DNA of 13,377 bases from JASMHC01 sp964453855 (GCA_964453855.1 CAYVRN010000071.1:1-13377); one strand, 5' to 3'; positions 1-6,830 are shown, numbered from the stretch's first letter. Notes: a model not told the origin generated them from the sequence alone. A program made the numbers and translations.

Positions 1-201
1 ATTGCCGGTTCGTTCACTGTTCGCAAAATCTCGTTCGGCGAAGGCGTGGAACGTGTGTTCCCACTGTACTCGACCAACATCGACAGCATCACTGTTGTGC
101 GTCGCGGTCGCGTCCGTCGCTCGAAACTATACTACCTGCGCTCGCGTCGTGGTAAGTCGGCACGTATTGCCGAACAGACCAACTACCGCGCACCTAAATA
201 A
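1..201 (+). CDS. rplS: 50S ribosomal protein L19, C-terminal part (5' truncated by window)
   Basis: The first frame is open from base 1 to a TAA at 199-201 and encodes the last 66 residues of L19. The piece has the family's typical ending: a GSFTVRKISFGEGVERVFPLYS segment split by beta-strand patterning, then IDSITVVRRGRVRRSKLYYLR and a basic tail RGKSARIAE. L19 sits at the 30S-50S interface of the ribosome and helps form an intersubunit bridge (family knowledge). The gene starts left of the window, so its own start and promoter are not visible. The rpmE start lies 11 bases after the stop, so the two ribosomal genes are probably one transcript ending at the hairpin at 457-490. The call is secure because the conserved VRRGRVRRSKLYYLR block is unmistakable. 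Confidence 0.95.
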   Translation: MAGSFTVRKISFGEGVERVFPLYSTNIDSITVVRRGRVRRSKLYYLRSRRGKSARIAEQTNYRAPK

Positions 202-212
202 GGATTGGCCCG

Positions 213-434
213 ATGAAAAAAGACATCCATCCCGATTACCACTTCATCGACGTCAAAATGACCGATGGCACCATCATCAAGATGCGTTCGACCTGGGGCA
301 ACGAAGGCGACACTCTGGCGCTGGATATTGACCCGACCGTGCACCCCGCATGGACTGGCGGATCTTCACGCCTGATGGACGCCGGCGGCCGCGTATCGAA
401 GTTCAAAAAGAAATACGAAGGTCTGGGCTTCTAA
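213..434 (+). CDS. rpmE: 50S ribosomal protein L31, cysteine-free (C-minus) type
   Basis: This 73-residue protein is full length for the alphaproteobacterial L31 family. It begins MKKDIHPDYHFIDVKMTDGT and carries the conserved STWG (27-30), DPTVHPAWTGG (40-50) and GGRVSKFKKKY (58-68) blocks. L31 bridges the central protuberance of the 50S subunit and the head of the 30S subunit. There is no cysteine anywhere, so the zinc-ribbon CxxC of C-plus L31 proteins is absent and the protein should not depend on or store zinc. An AGGA at 202-205, 7 bases ahead of the ATG, supports the start. It lies 11 bases after rplS, probably in the same operon, and is followed by a strong intrinsic terminator. Confidence 0.96.
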   Translation: MKKDIHPDYHFIDVKMTDGTIIKMRSTWGNEGDTLALDIDPTVHPAWTGGSSRLMDAGGRVSKFKKKYEGLGF

Positions 435-456
435 GGCTCCTTCCTGTCGATTTTCG

Positions 457-490
457 AAAAGCGCCGCAGCCTGAAACTGCGGCGCTTTTT
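457..490 (+). terminator. Rho-independent terminator after rplS-rpmE
   Basis: GCGCCGCAG (461-469) and CTGCGGCGC (477-485) form a perfect 9-bp GC-rich stem around a 7-base loop. The stem is extended by AAAA (457-460) pairing with TTTT (486-489). The right arm runs directly into TTTTTCTTT. It sits 22 bases after the rpmE stop and points in the same direction, so it should end the ribosomal-protein transcript and isolate the downstream mipZ gene. Confidence 0.92.
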
Positions 491-503
491 CTTTGGGGGA
501 TAG

Positions 504-512
504 TTGTCCACA
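504..512 (+). promoter_or_regulatory. DnaA-box-like 9-mer in the mipZ leader
   Basis: TTGTCCACA differs at one position from the consensus DnaA box TTATCCACA. It lies between the rpmE terminator and the mipZ start, about 60 bases upstream of the preferred ATG, in the only space available for a mipZ promoter. A single one-mismatch 9-mer can arise by chance, so this is a candidate site only. The TTGTCC part could equally be a -35 element, although no good -10 hexamer is seen at the usual distance. Confidence 0.3.
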
Positions 513-573
513 GATTTTCTCTTGCGGGAAGACCCGAAGACTGGGAAAAAGCCCCAACATTTGAGGGATGACC

Positions 574-1383
574 ATGGCGCATATCATTGTAGTCGGAAAC
601 GAAAAGGGCGGAGCGGGCAAATCAACCGTTTCAATGCACGTGGCAACAGCCCTAGCCCGCATGGGGCACCGCGTGGGTGCGCTGGATCTGGACCTGCGTC
701 AGAAAACCTTTGGCAACTATGTCGAAAAGCGCGTTTCATTCATGGAACGTGAAGGCATTGTTCTGCCGACGCCCGACTATATCGCACTGCCCGAGATCGA
801 CAAAGCCACCGTCGCGCCGGGCGAAAACATCTATGACCTGCGCCTGACCGCCGCCATGGCCGAGCTTGAGCCGAAAAGCGACTTTATCCTGATCGACTGC
901 CCCGGATCTCACACCCGCTTGTCACAGGTGGCCCATTCGTTGGCAGACACGCTGATCACACCGCTGAACGACAGTTTCGTCGATTTCGATCTTTTGGCAA
1001 AAACCGATGACACAGGTCAGAAAATCCTTGGCCCCTCGGTCTACTCTGAAATGGTGTGGACTGCCCGCCAGCTGCGGGCACAGGCCGGATTGCCGCCGAT
1101 CGACTGGATCATCCTGCGCAATCGTCTGGGGGCGCAAAACATGGTCAACAAGAAAAAGATGGAAAGCGCCGTCGCCAAGCTGGCGCAACGTATCGGCTTC
1201 CGTACGGCACCGGGCTTTAACGAGCGTGTTATATTCCGCGAGTTGTTCCCGCGCGGTCTGACTCTATTGGACCTAAAAGACGTCGGCGTCACACGGCTGA
1301 ACATCTCTAACGTGGCCGCCCGTCAGGAATTGCGGGACCTTGTAAAATCCCTGAACCTGCCGAACGTGACCGTCGATTTCTAA
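574..1383 (+). CDS. mipZ: MipZ-type division-plane positioning ParA/MinD ATPase
   Basis: MipZ is a ParA-superfamily ATPase. In Caulobacter it binds the ParB-parS complex and forms bipolar gradients that inhibit FtsZ polymerisation, so the Z-ring forms at midcell. The 269-residue protein opens MAHIIVVGNEKGGAGKST, with the deviant Walker A at 11-18. It continues with LDLDLRQ (37-43), the Walker B-like strand FILIDCPG (104-111) and the MipZ-type LNDSFVDFDLL (131-141). Later blocks are DWIILRNRL, RVIFRELFPRGLTLLDL and AARQELR near the C-terminus, all diagnostic of MipZ against plasmid ParA or MinD. An in-frame ATG at 568 exists, but GAGG at 563-566 is only 1 base from it and 7 bases from the ATG at 574, so 574 is preferred. 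The gene stands alone after a terminator and converges on the chemoreceptor gene with 9 bases between stops. Confidence 0.9.
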   Translation: MAHIIVVGNEKGGAGKSTVSMHVATALARMGHRVGALDLDLRQKTFGNYVEKRVSFMEREGIVLPTPDYIALPEIDKATVAPGENIYDLRLTAAMAELEPKSDFILIDCPGSHTRLSQVAHSLADTLITPLNDSFVDFDLLAKTDDTGQKILGPSVYSEMVWTARQLRAQAGLPPIDWIILRNRLGAQNMVNKKKMESAVAKLAQRIGFRTAPGFNERVIFRELFPRGLTLLDLKDVGVTRLNISNVAARQELRDLVKSLNLPNVTVDF

Positions 1384-1392
1384 ACGCACATT

Positions 1393-2574
1393 TTAACGAT
1401 CGCGCAAATCACTTAGGAAAGCGCCGACCTGCTGATCCAGCACCTGTAGTTCATGGGCCAATGTACGCACCACTTCGGACGTCGATTGGGTTTTCTCGGA
1501 AATCACCGCAGCCGCACGGTTCTGGCGGCTGAACTCTTCGCTGGCCGCCGAGGTCTCCGCGTCGATAGCTGTGATGCCTTCGATAATCCGTCGGAAATTT
1601 TCCGATGTTGTTTGCGTTTCTTCACGGATTTTCCCGATTTTCTCGGAAATATCATCCGTGCTGCGGCTGGTTTGCGTGGCAAGCTCTTTCACCTCGGAAG
1701 CAACAACAGCAAACCCTTTACCGGCCGCACCGGCACGCGCGGCTTCAATGGCCGCATTCAACGCAAGTAGGTTCGTCTGCTTGGCGATCATATTGATCGT
1801 CTCGACCGCCTCGGAAATCTTCTGAACGCGCATTTCTAGCTGCTGAACCTGCTTGCCCGCGTCACGAACAATGTTGGACATCGCGCCCGAGTGTGTCGCA
1901 ACCGATGCAATCCGCTGATTTGCTTCATCAAAAGACTTAACCAATGTTTTGGTCGCCGCCGACATCGAATGGCTCATCTGTGCCGTTCCCTCGGACTTGT
2001 CAGTCAGTTGGCCGATCATACCCAAGAAGAATTCGTTGAACTTGTCGCTGATTTCAATAATGGCAGAGTCTTTTTCAATTCGCGCCGCGTCGAGATGGCT
2101 ACTGATCGTAAGCTCCAGATCAAGAAAAAAGGCTTTGTTCAAAGCAACCATCAAGTCACTGTTTTTCGAACCAATAACGCGCGTCCACCACCGCTCGGAT
2201 TTGAAAATGGTACCGCGGATCGCAGATAACAGAGCACCATACGCCGCCACCATCCACTGCGGATCGACGCCGGCTCTGTTGTGGACTGTACCGATCCTTT
2301 TTACATCATTCATGTAGGCGTCGTTGAATTCAGCCTGTAAGATCCGGTCGATGTGTTCGATCATTTTATTTTTGACACGCTTGGTAAAATCCGGATCATC
2401 ATGAAAACGCGATGCGAGGTCGGGGAACGAAAGAAGATGAGTGAAGTAATCTTCTACAATAGTGGGTACGAATTGCATAATGAACGCACGATTGCGCCGC
2501 AAAATGCGCCGATCCGCCTCGCGCATTTGGACGAATTCTAGTCGCTCTACGATTGAACCATGTTCATTCGCCAT
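1393..2574 (-). CDS. Globin-coupled sensor methyl-accepting chemotaxis protein (HemAT-like aerotaxis receptor)
   Basis: This 393-residue soluble chemoreceptor has an N-terminal sensor globin (about 10-165) fused to an MCP signalling domain (about 190-393). The globin part contains RIGTVHNRAGVDPQWMVAAYGAL, whose His98 fits the proximal haem ligand of globin-coupled sensors. The signalling hairpin tip is QTNLLALNAAIEAARAG followed by KGFAVVASEVKELA, the canonical CheA/CheW-contacting region. There is no membrane segment, HAMP domain or signal peptide, so it should act in the cytoplasm. HemAT proteins bind O2 at the haem and steer motility (family knowledge); the ligand here is inferred. The start was set at Met in MANEHGS because AGGA lies 9 bases upstream; an upstream ATG at 2598 would add 8 residues. 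It is divergent from the D-2-hydroxyacid dehydrogenase gene and convergent with mipZ. Confidence 0.88.
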   Translation of the reverse strand: MANEHGSIVERLEFVQMREADRRILRRNRAFIMQFVPTIVEDYFTHLLSFPDLASRFHDDPDFTKRVKNKMIEHIDRILQAEFNDAYMNDVKRIGTVHNRAGVDPQWMVAAYGALLSAIRGTIFKSERWWTRVIGSKNSDLMVALNKAFFLDLELTISSHLDAARIEKDSAIIEISDKFNEFFLGMIGQLTDKSEGTAQMSHSMSAATKTLVKSFDEANQRIASVATHSGAMSNIVRDAGKQVQQLEMRVQKISEAVETINMIAKQTNLLALNAAIEAARAGAAGKGFAVVASEVKELATQTSRSTDDISEKIGKIREETQTTSENFRRIIEGITAIDAETSAASEEFSRQNRAAAVISEKTQSTSEVVRTLAHELQVLDQQVGAFLSDLRDR

Positions 2575-2711
2575 TTTGTTCTGTCCTAAGTCAAACATGT
2601 TTTAATCCGCTCAATATCTCTATTTCTAACGGTGGAATCGCAATCTATTTTACCCCTCTTGAATAGCCGTTGGTTTGCTGACACCCTTTCGGAAATTGAC
2701 AGGGGACATGT

Positions 2712-4118
2712 ATGAACGGATTGGACACCTACCGCGCTGCAATCGGAACGGCCAATGTGCTGACCGGCGATGATACCGCCCGCTGGCAATCGGACTGGAC
2801 GGGACAATACAAAGCCACCCCTTTGGCAGTTCTACGCCCTGCCTCCACCGAAGAAGTACAGGCATGCCTGCGCATAGCGTCCGAACATGGTCATGCGGTG
2901 ATCCCCGCGGGTGGTCTGACCGGCTTGAACGGGGCGCTCAAGACCGACGGCGGGATCATTCTGTCGCTTGATCGGATGAACCGCGTTATTGATATCCGCC
3001 CCAAGGCGCGTATCGCCATTGTAGAAGCAGGCGTCATTCTGGGAAACCTTCATGACGCGGTCGAGGCGCATGATCTGGTTTTCCCCCTGACCTTCGGAGC
3101 CAAAGGCTCGGCCTGTATCGGTGGGTGTCTGGGCACCAATGCGGGCGGCTCGAACGTGCTGCGCTACGGCAACACCCGTGATCTGGTTTTGGGGGTCGAG
3201 GTGGTGCTGGCAAACGGCGAGGTGATGAACCTGATGTCCGAGCTGCACAAAGACAACTCGGGCTATAACCTCAAGCACCTGATGATCGGGTCCGAGGGAA
3301 CCTTGGGTGTGATCACCAAGGCAGTCTTGAAGCTGACACCTAAGCCTAATGCCTATGCCTCGGCCATGGTGGCAGCGCGCTCGCTGGATGATGCATTGAC
3401 GCTATTGAATCGCTTGCAAATCGAGACCGGCGGCAAGGTGGAAGCCTTCGAATATATGCCGCGCGAGTATATGGACACGTTGATGACCATCAAACCAGAC
3501 ACGCGCGAACCATTCGAAAGCCGTCACGAGGTGAATATTTTCGTCGAAGTCGCCTCGACCATTCCCGCCGATGCCGAACCGGACGAAACAGGCGCGGTTC
3601 CGCTGGTTGAAAACTTCCAAACCCTTCTGATGGACCTGTTTGAAGAGGGCGCGCTGCTTGATGCCGTAGTCGCCCAAAACCAGGCTGAGCGCCGCGAGAT
3701 GTGGGCCCGCCGGGAAGCCGCCGCCGAGGTGCAGATGCACCACACCCCGCTACTGGTCAACGATATCGCCCTGCCGCTGGACAAAGTCAGCACATTCCTG
3801 ACCCGTGCAGAGCAAATGTTGTCGGCTTATGACGCCATTATAGAGAACAAAACCGTAGCCCATTTGGGGGATGGCAACATCCACTATGTCCAGTGGCTGA
3901 AACCGGAACTGTTGAACCAGAAGAATGCGATCATGGAAGCGGTCGAAACACTGGTGTTGGAACTGGGCGGCAGCTTCTCGGCCGAGCACGGCATCGGCGT
4001 GTCCAAGCTTCCGTCGATGGAGCGCCGCAAGGACAAGGTTGCGCTGGCGGCAATGAAAGCCATCAAATCGGCGCTGGATCCACAAGGGATCATGAATCCG
4101 GGAAAATTGCTTCCTTGA
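2712..4118 (+). CDS. FAD-linked D-2-hydroxyacid dehydrogenase (GlcD / D-2-hydroxyglutarate dehydrogenase-like)
   Basis: The 468-residue protein has the two-domain layout of the VAO/PCMH flavoprotein family. An FAD-binding type 4 domain covers about 37-212, with PAGGLTGLNG (65-74), GGCLGTNAGGSNVLRYGNTRD split across 137-157 and GSEGTLGVITK (193-203). A FAD-oxidase C-terminal domain follows, with HLGDGNIH (384-391), SAEHGIG (423-429) and the closing DPQGIMNPGK (456-465). The HxGDGNxH and AEHG motifs bind the metal and substrate in D-2-hydroxyglutarate and D-lactate dehydrogenases. Such enzymes oxidise a D-2-hydroxyacid to the 2-oxoacid and pass electrons to a quinone, cytochrome or ETF. The exact substrate cannot be read from sequence; no glcE or glcF follows, so a stand-alone enzyme is more likely than glycolate oxidase. 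AGGGGA at 2701-2706 supports the start. The monooxygenase gene follows 74 bases later with no terminator between. Confidence 0.88.
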   Translation: MNGLDTYRAAIGTANVLTGDDTARWQSDWTGQYKATPLAVLRPASTEEVQACLRIASEHGHAVIPAGGLTGLNGALKTDGGIILSLDRMNRVIDIRPKARIAIVEAGVILGNLHDAVEAHDLVFPLTFGAKGSACIGGCLGTNAGGSNVLRYGNTRDLVLGVEVVLANGEVMNLMSELHKDNSGYNLKHLMIGSEGTLGVITKAVLKLTPKPNAYASAMVAARSLDDALTLLNRLQIETGGKVEAFEYMPREYMDTLMTIKPDTREPFESRHEVNIFVEVASTIPADAEPDETGAVPLVENFQTLLMDLFEEGALLDAVVAQNQAERREMWARREAAAEVQMHHTPLLVNDIALPLDKVSTFLTRAEQMLSAYDAIIENKTVAHLGDGNIHYVQWLKPELLNQKNAIMEAVETLVLELGGSFSAEHGIGVSKLPSMERRKDKVALAAMKAIKSALDPQGIMNPGKLLP

Positions 4119-4192
4119 GGGGGTAAAGGGCGTCATGCAGGTTGAGATCGTTATACTTTATAAATAAAACGCAGGCAGCCTAGGAGTTCACG

Positions 4193-5482
4193 ATGACCCA
4201 ACCCCATGTCCTAATTGCCGGAGGCGGCATCGGCGGTCTGTCCGTTGCCCTGACTTTGCACCAGATCGGTGTACCCTGCACTGTTTTCGAAAGCGTATCC
4301 GAGCTGCGCCCACTGGGGGTTGGCATCAACCTGCAACCCAATGCCGTGCGTGAACTGTACGATCTGGGAATTACAGCGAATGATCTGGATCAGGTTGGCG
4401 TTCCGGCTAAGGAATGGGCGCTGGTCGGGTTGAACGGCAATGACGTCTATTCCGAAACTCGGGGCACGTTAGCAGGCTACAACTGGCCGCAATACGCTGT
4501 GCATCGGGGACAGTTTCACATGTTGCTCTATCGCAAATTGGTCGAGCGGGCTGGCCCTGACGTTGTGCAATTGGGCCAGCAAGTGATCGGCTACGAAAAG
4601 AACGACGACGGCACCGTTACCGCGATTCTGAGGGCCAAGGACGGCAGCGAAAGCCGCGCCTCCGGTACCCTGTTGATCGGCGCTGACGGCATCCACTCGG
4701 AAGTCCGCAAGCAGATGCATCCAGACCAGCCTCCGATCCATTGGGGCGGCGCGGTGATGTGGCGCGGCACGACCTTGGCCAAGCCGATCCGCACAGGGTC
4801 AAGCTTTGTAGGGCTGGGTACACACAAGCACCGCATGGTAATCTATCCGATCTCGCACCCCGATCCCGATACGGGGCTGGCGCTGATCAACTGGATCGCC
4901 GAGGTGACCTATGACGACACCTCAAAGCATGAAACCACTGGTTGGTTCCGTCAGGTCGCGCTTTCGGACTTCACCCATCATTTCGATGGATGGGACTATG
5001 ACTGGCTGAATGTGCCTGAACTGCTGAACGGGGCTGATGTGGCCTATGAAAACCCGATGATTGACCGTGATCCAGTGGACACGTGGCAAGACGGCCCTGT
5101 GGCACTGATGGGCGACGCGGCCCACGCAATGTATCCGACGGGATCGAACGGCGCATCTCAGGCGGTGATCGACGCCCGTGTGCTGGGTGCAGCGATGGTT
5201 CAGCATGGCGCTAATGTTGATGCACTCGCCGCCTATAACAACCAACTTTGCGGTCCGGTGTCGGAACTTATCCTGCGAAATCGCGGAGCTGGTCCGTTCG
5301 GGCTACTGAACATGGTGGACGAGCGCTGCGGAGGCGAGTTCGACAATATCGACGACGTAATCCCAAAGGCCGAGCGGGATGAGTTTATGGCAAAATATAA
5401 GGCTGCCGCAGGATTTGCGATTGAAAAGCTGAACAACGCGCAGGACACGATTGCCAAGGGCGCGCGGGCGAAACTTTCATAG
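4193..5482 (+). CDS. FAD-dependent monooxygenase, PhzS/salicylate-hydroxylase-like
   Basis: This 429-residue class A flavoprotein monooxygenase uses NAD(P)H and O2 to hydroxylate an aromatic or similar substrate (family knowledge). It shows the Rossmann G10-x-G12-xx-G15 in VLIAGGGIGGL, ribose-binding E33, the DG motif GADGIHS (163-169) and the FAD-binding GD motif MGDAAHAMYPTGSNGASQA (306-324). The blocks RPLGVGINLQPNAV, YAVHRGQFHMLL and NPMIDRDPV resemble PhzS of phenazine synthesis more than PobA-type enzymes. There is no phenazine gene nearby, so the substrate is unknown. AGGAG at 4182-4186, 6 bases from the ATG, fixes the start. It may be co-transcribed with the upstream dehydrogenase (74-base gap, no hairpin), although no shared pathway can be named. 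A perfect hairpin begins 3 bases after the stop. Confidence 0.85.
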   Translation: MTQPHVLIAGGGIGGLSVALTLHQIGVPCTVFESVSELRPLGVGINLQPNAVRELYDLGITANDLDQVGVPAKEWALVGLNGNDVYSETRGTLAGYNWPQYAVHRGQFHMLLYRKLVERAGPDVVQLGQQVIGYEKNDDGTVTAILRAKDGSESRASGTLLIGADGIHSEVRKQMHPDQPPIHWGGAVMWRGTTLAKPIRTGSSFVGLGTHKHRMVIYPISHPDPDTGLALINWIAEVTYDDTSKHETTGWFRQVALSDFTHHFDGWDYDWLNVPELLNGADVAYENPMIDRDPVDTWQDGPVALMGDAAHAMYPTGSNGASQAVIDARVLGAAMVQHGANVDALAAYNNQLCGPVSELILRNRGAGPFGLLNMVDERCGGEFDNIDDVIPKAERDEFMAKYKAAAGFAIEKLNNAQDTIAKGARAKLS

Positions 5483-5484
5483 TT

Positions 5485-5541
5485 GATGGGGTAAAACCCC
5501 ATCCCACGGGCGGCATGTAGGATGCGGTTATTTACCCCATC
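5485..5541. repeat. Head-to-head pair of REP-like palindromes
   Basis: The left unit is GATGGGGT (5485-5492), loop AAA, ACCCCATC (5496-5503), a perfect 8-bp stem followed by CCAC. The right unit is GATGCGGT (5521-5528), a 5-base loop, ACCCCATC (5534-5541), with one mismatch and preceded by GTAG. Read on the minus strand the left unit becomes GTGGGATGGGG, matching the GTAGGATGCGG lead-in of the right unit. The two units are therefore inverted relative to each other, like BIME-type REP pairs. Neither has a T-tract, so they are not classic terminators, though they could protect the 3' end of the monooxygenase mRNA. Confidence 0.65.
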
Positions 5542-5805
5542 ACGTTGACCCCACTCGAGGATTTCCTCGGCAAGGTCATTAATCAATTCCGATCGTAAAA
5601 GGTGGCGGGCCCGCCGTTTGGTCGTGCTTGTCCTGCCAGTTCACGGGGGTTTCCCCCGCACCTGTCGATATCTGCGGTGGTCTGGCTGATCCCTCACATC
5701 CTCGCTTTCGCTAGCTACAGATCAACGGTCTTCCACGATGTGCATGCGGGAAGGGTTTTAGCCGCGAGACTGTTAAGGCGGGGTTTGGGGTGCGTTCGAT
5801 GGTTT
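5542..5805. other. Gene-free stretch with three unrelated short palindromes
   Basis: No convincing gene was found between the REP-like pair and the third copy. The stretch carries CGAGGATTTCCTCG (5556-5569), the perfect 12-mer palindrome GGCGGGCCCGCC (5604-5615) and CGGGGG-TTT-CCCCCG (5644-5658). None is followed by a T-tract. Short open frames here run through neighbouring genes in antisense and look unlike proteins. It may be a decayed gene or a mobile-repeat island; the sequence alone does not decide. Confidence 0.4.
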
Positions 5806-5835
5806 GGCATATGTAGGATGGGGTTATACCCCATC
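5806..5835. repeat. Third REP-like palindrome, beside the hemC stop
   Basis: GATGGGGT (5817-5824), loop TAT, ACCCCATC (5828-5835) repeats the stem of the unit at 5485-5503. Its lead-in GGCATATGTAGGATG (5806-5820) nearly matches GGCATGTAGGATG at 5512-5524, so the homology extends beyond the stem. The palindrome lies 2 bases beyond the hemC stop codon, where it could stabilise the 3' end of the hemC mRNA. It lacks a T-tract on either strand. Confidence 0.65.
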
Positions 5836-5837
5836 GC

Positions 5838-6794
5838 CTAGCGCCAGCTGAAGAAGTCAGGCCCTGCCTTTTGCAGCATGTCCCGCGCCATTTCAGCACC
5901 CAACGCTGCACCATCGGCAATCGAACAGCTCCGATCATCGGTGATCACTTCCGAGCCATTGGGTCGCAAAACCTCGCCGCGCAAACGCAATGTGCCACCC
6001 TCAATTTCGGCCAGCCCTGCAATCGGTGTTTCACATGACCCGTCCAAAGCGGCAAGGAATGCCCGTTCCGCCGCCAATCTCTGGCCGGTTTCCGCGTGAT
6101 GAATCGCCGCCAGCATCTCGGCTGTACGACTATCATTCTCGCGACGCTCGATGGTAATCGCCCCTTGGGCAATCGCGGGCAGCATATCCTCGACCGAAAT
6201 CGCCGAAGCTGGCACGTCGTTCATACCCAGTCGGTTTAGACCAGCCTGAGCCAGAAACGTTGCCGTCGCCACGCCGTCATTCAGTTTCTTCATGCGCGTC
6301 TGCACGTTGCCACGAAATTCGACCACCTCAAGATGCGAGTAGCGGTTCAATAGCTGTGCCCGACGCCGTAACGATGAGGTGCCAACAACAGCCCCCTCAG
6401 GTAAATCCACCAATCCCTTGAACTTGGGCGATACAAACGCATCGCGCACGTCTTCGCGCGGCAGGTAGCAATCCAGTACCAGACCCGCAGGCTGCTCGAC
6501 CGGCATGTCCTTGCACGAATGCACTGCGATATCGATCCGACCATCCAACATGGCCTCTTCGATTTCCTTGGTGAAAAGGCCTTTGTTTCCGATTTCCTTC
6601 AACGGACGGTCAGCATCAATCAGCGTCCGGTCATCGCCGGTTGTCTTGATCACGACGATTTCGAACGCCTCGTCGGGCAGATCGAACGCCTTACCCAGAC
6701 GCGAGCGGGTTTCGTACGCTTGCGCCAAAGCCAGCGGAGAGCCTCGGGTGCCGATTTTCAGGGGTGCAGCGGGGGATGGCAAATTCAGTGTCAT
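5838..6794 (-). CDS. hemC: Hydroxymethylbilane synthase (porphobilinogen deaminase)
   Basis: HemC joins four porphobilinogens into hydroxymethylbilane in the cytoplasm, the step before uroporphyrinogen III synthase. The 318-residue protein has the full family length. It carries IGTRGSPLALAQA (14-26), KEIGNKGLFTKEIEEAML (66-83), HSCKDMP (92-98) with catalytic Asp96, GTSSLRR (138-144) and FRGNVQTR (160-167). Cys254 in DGSCETPIAG is the expected attachment point of the dipyrromethane cofactor. The ATG start fits the family N-terminus, but no Shine-Dalgarno sequence is visible upstream; see the promoter entry at 6802-6830. It is divergent from hemE with a 100-base control region. The stop is 2 bases from a REP-like hairpin. 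Confidence 0.97.
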   Translation of the reverse strand: MTLNLPSPAAPLKIGTRGSPLALAQAYETRSRLGKAFDLPDEAFEIVVIKTTGDDRTLIDADRPLKEIGNKGLFTKEIEEAMLDGRIDIAVHSCKDMPVEQPAGLVLDCYLPREDVRDAFVSPKFKGLVDLPEGAVVGTSSLRRRAQLLNRYSHLEVVEFRGNVQTRMKKLNDGVATATFLAQAGLNRLGMNDVPASAISVEDMLPAIAQGAITIERRENDSRTAEMLAAIHHAETGQRLAAERAFLAALDGSCETPIAGLAEIEGGTLRLRGEVLRPNGSEVITDDRSCSIADGAALGAEMARDMLQKAGPDFFSWR

Positions 6795-6801
6795 AGGCTA
6801 T

Positions 6802-6830
6802 CTGATAGTCGCGGCAGGTTGTCCTGACAA
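6802..6830 (-). promoter_or_regulatory. Candidate hemC promoter, possibly giving a leaderless mRNA
   Basis: On the minus strand TTGTCA (6825-6830) and TATCAG (6802-6807) are separated by exactly 17 bases, matching a sigma-70-type -35/-10 pair with one and two mismatches. Only 7 bases separate the -10 hexamer from the hemC ATG, so transcription would begin at or one base before the start codon. That agrees with the missing Shine-Dalgarno sequence. Two perfect inverted repeats coincide with the elements: TTGTC-CT-GACAA (6819-6830) over the -35 and CTATC-T-GATAG (6798-6808) over the -10. They may be operators. No promoter was tested. Confidence 0.4.

Noticed and set aside
3750..4136. Minus-strand 128-codon frame
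   Set aside because: It is antisense to the conserved C-terminal domain of the hydroxyacid dehydrogenase.
4142..4165. Promoter ahead of the monooxygenase (TTGAGA and TATAAA)
   Set aside because: The two hexamers are only about 10 bases apart, too close for a sigma-70 promoter.
5233..5586. Minus-strand 117-codon frame
   Set aside because: Most of it is antisense to the end of the FAD monooxygenase, it crosses the REP-like pair, and it resembles no protein family I know.
5485..5835. CRISPR array or terminators from the repeated GATGGGGT palindromes
   Set aside because: Spacing is irregular, there are only three copies in mixed orientation, and no stem is followed by a T-tract.
5602..5841. 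Plus-strand 79-codon frame in the gene-free stretch
   Set aside because: It starts without an ATG or ribosome site, passes through palindromes and a repeat, and ends inside hemC.
6819..6830. FNR-type site in the hemC-hemE gap
   Set aside because: TTGTCCTGACAA has TTG-N6-CAA spacing; FNR/FnrL sites are TTGAT-N4-ATCAA with N8 between TTG and CAA.
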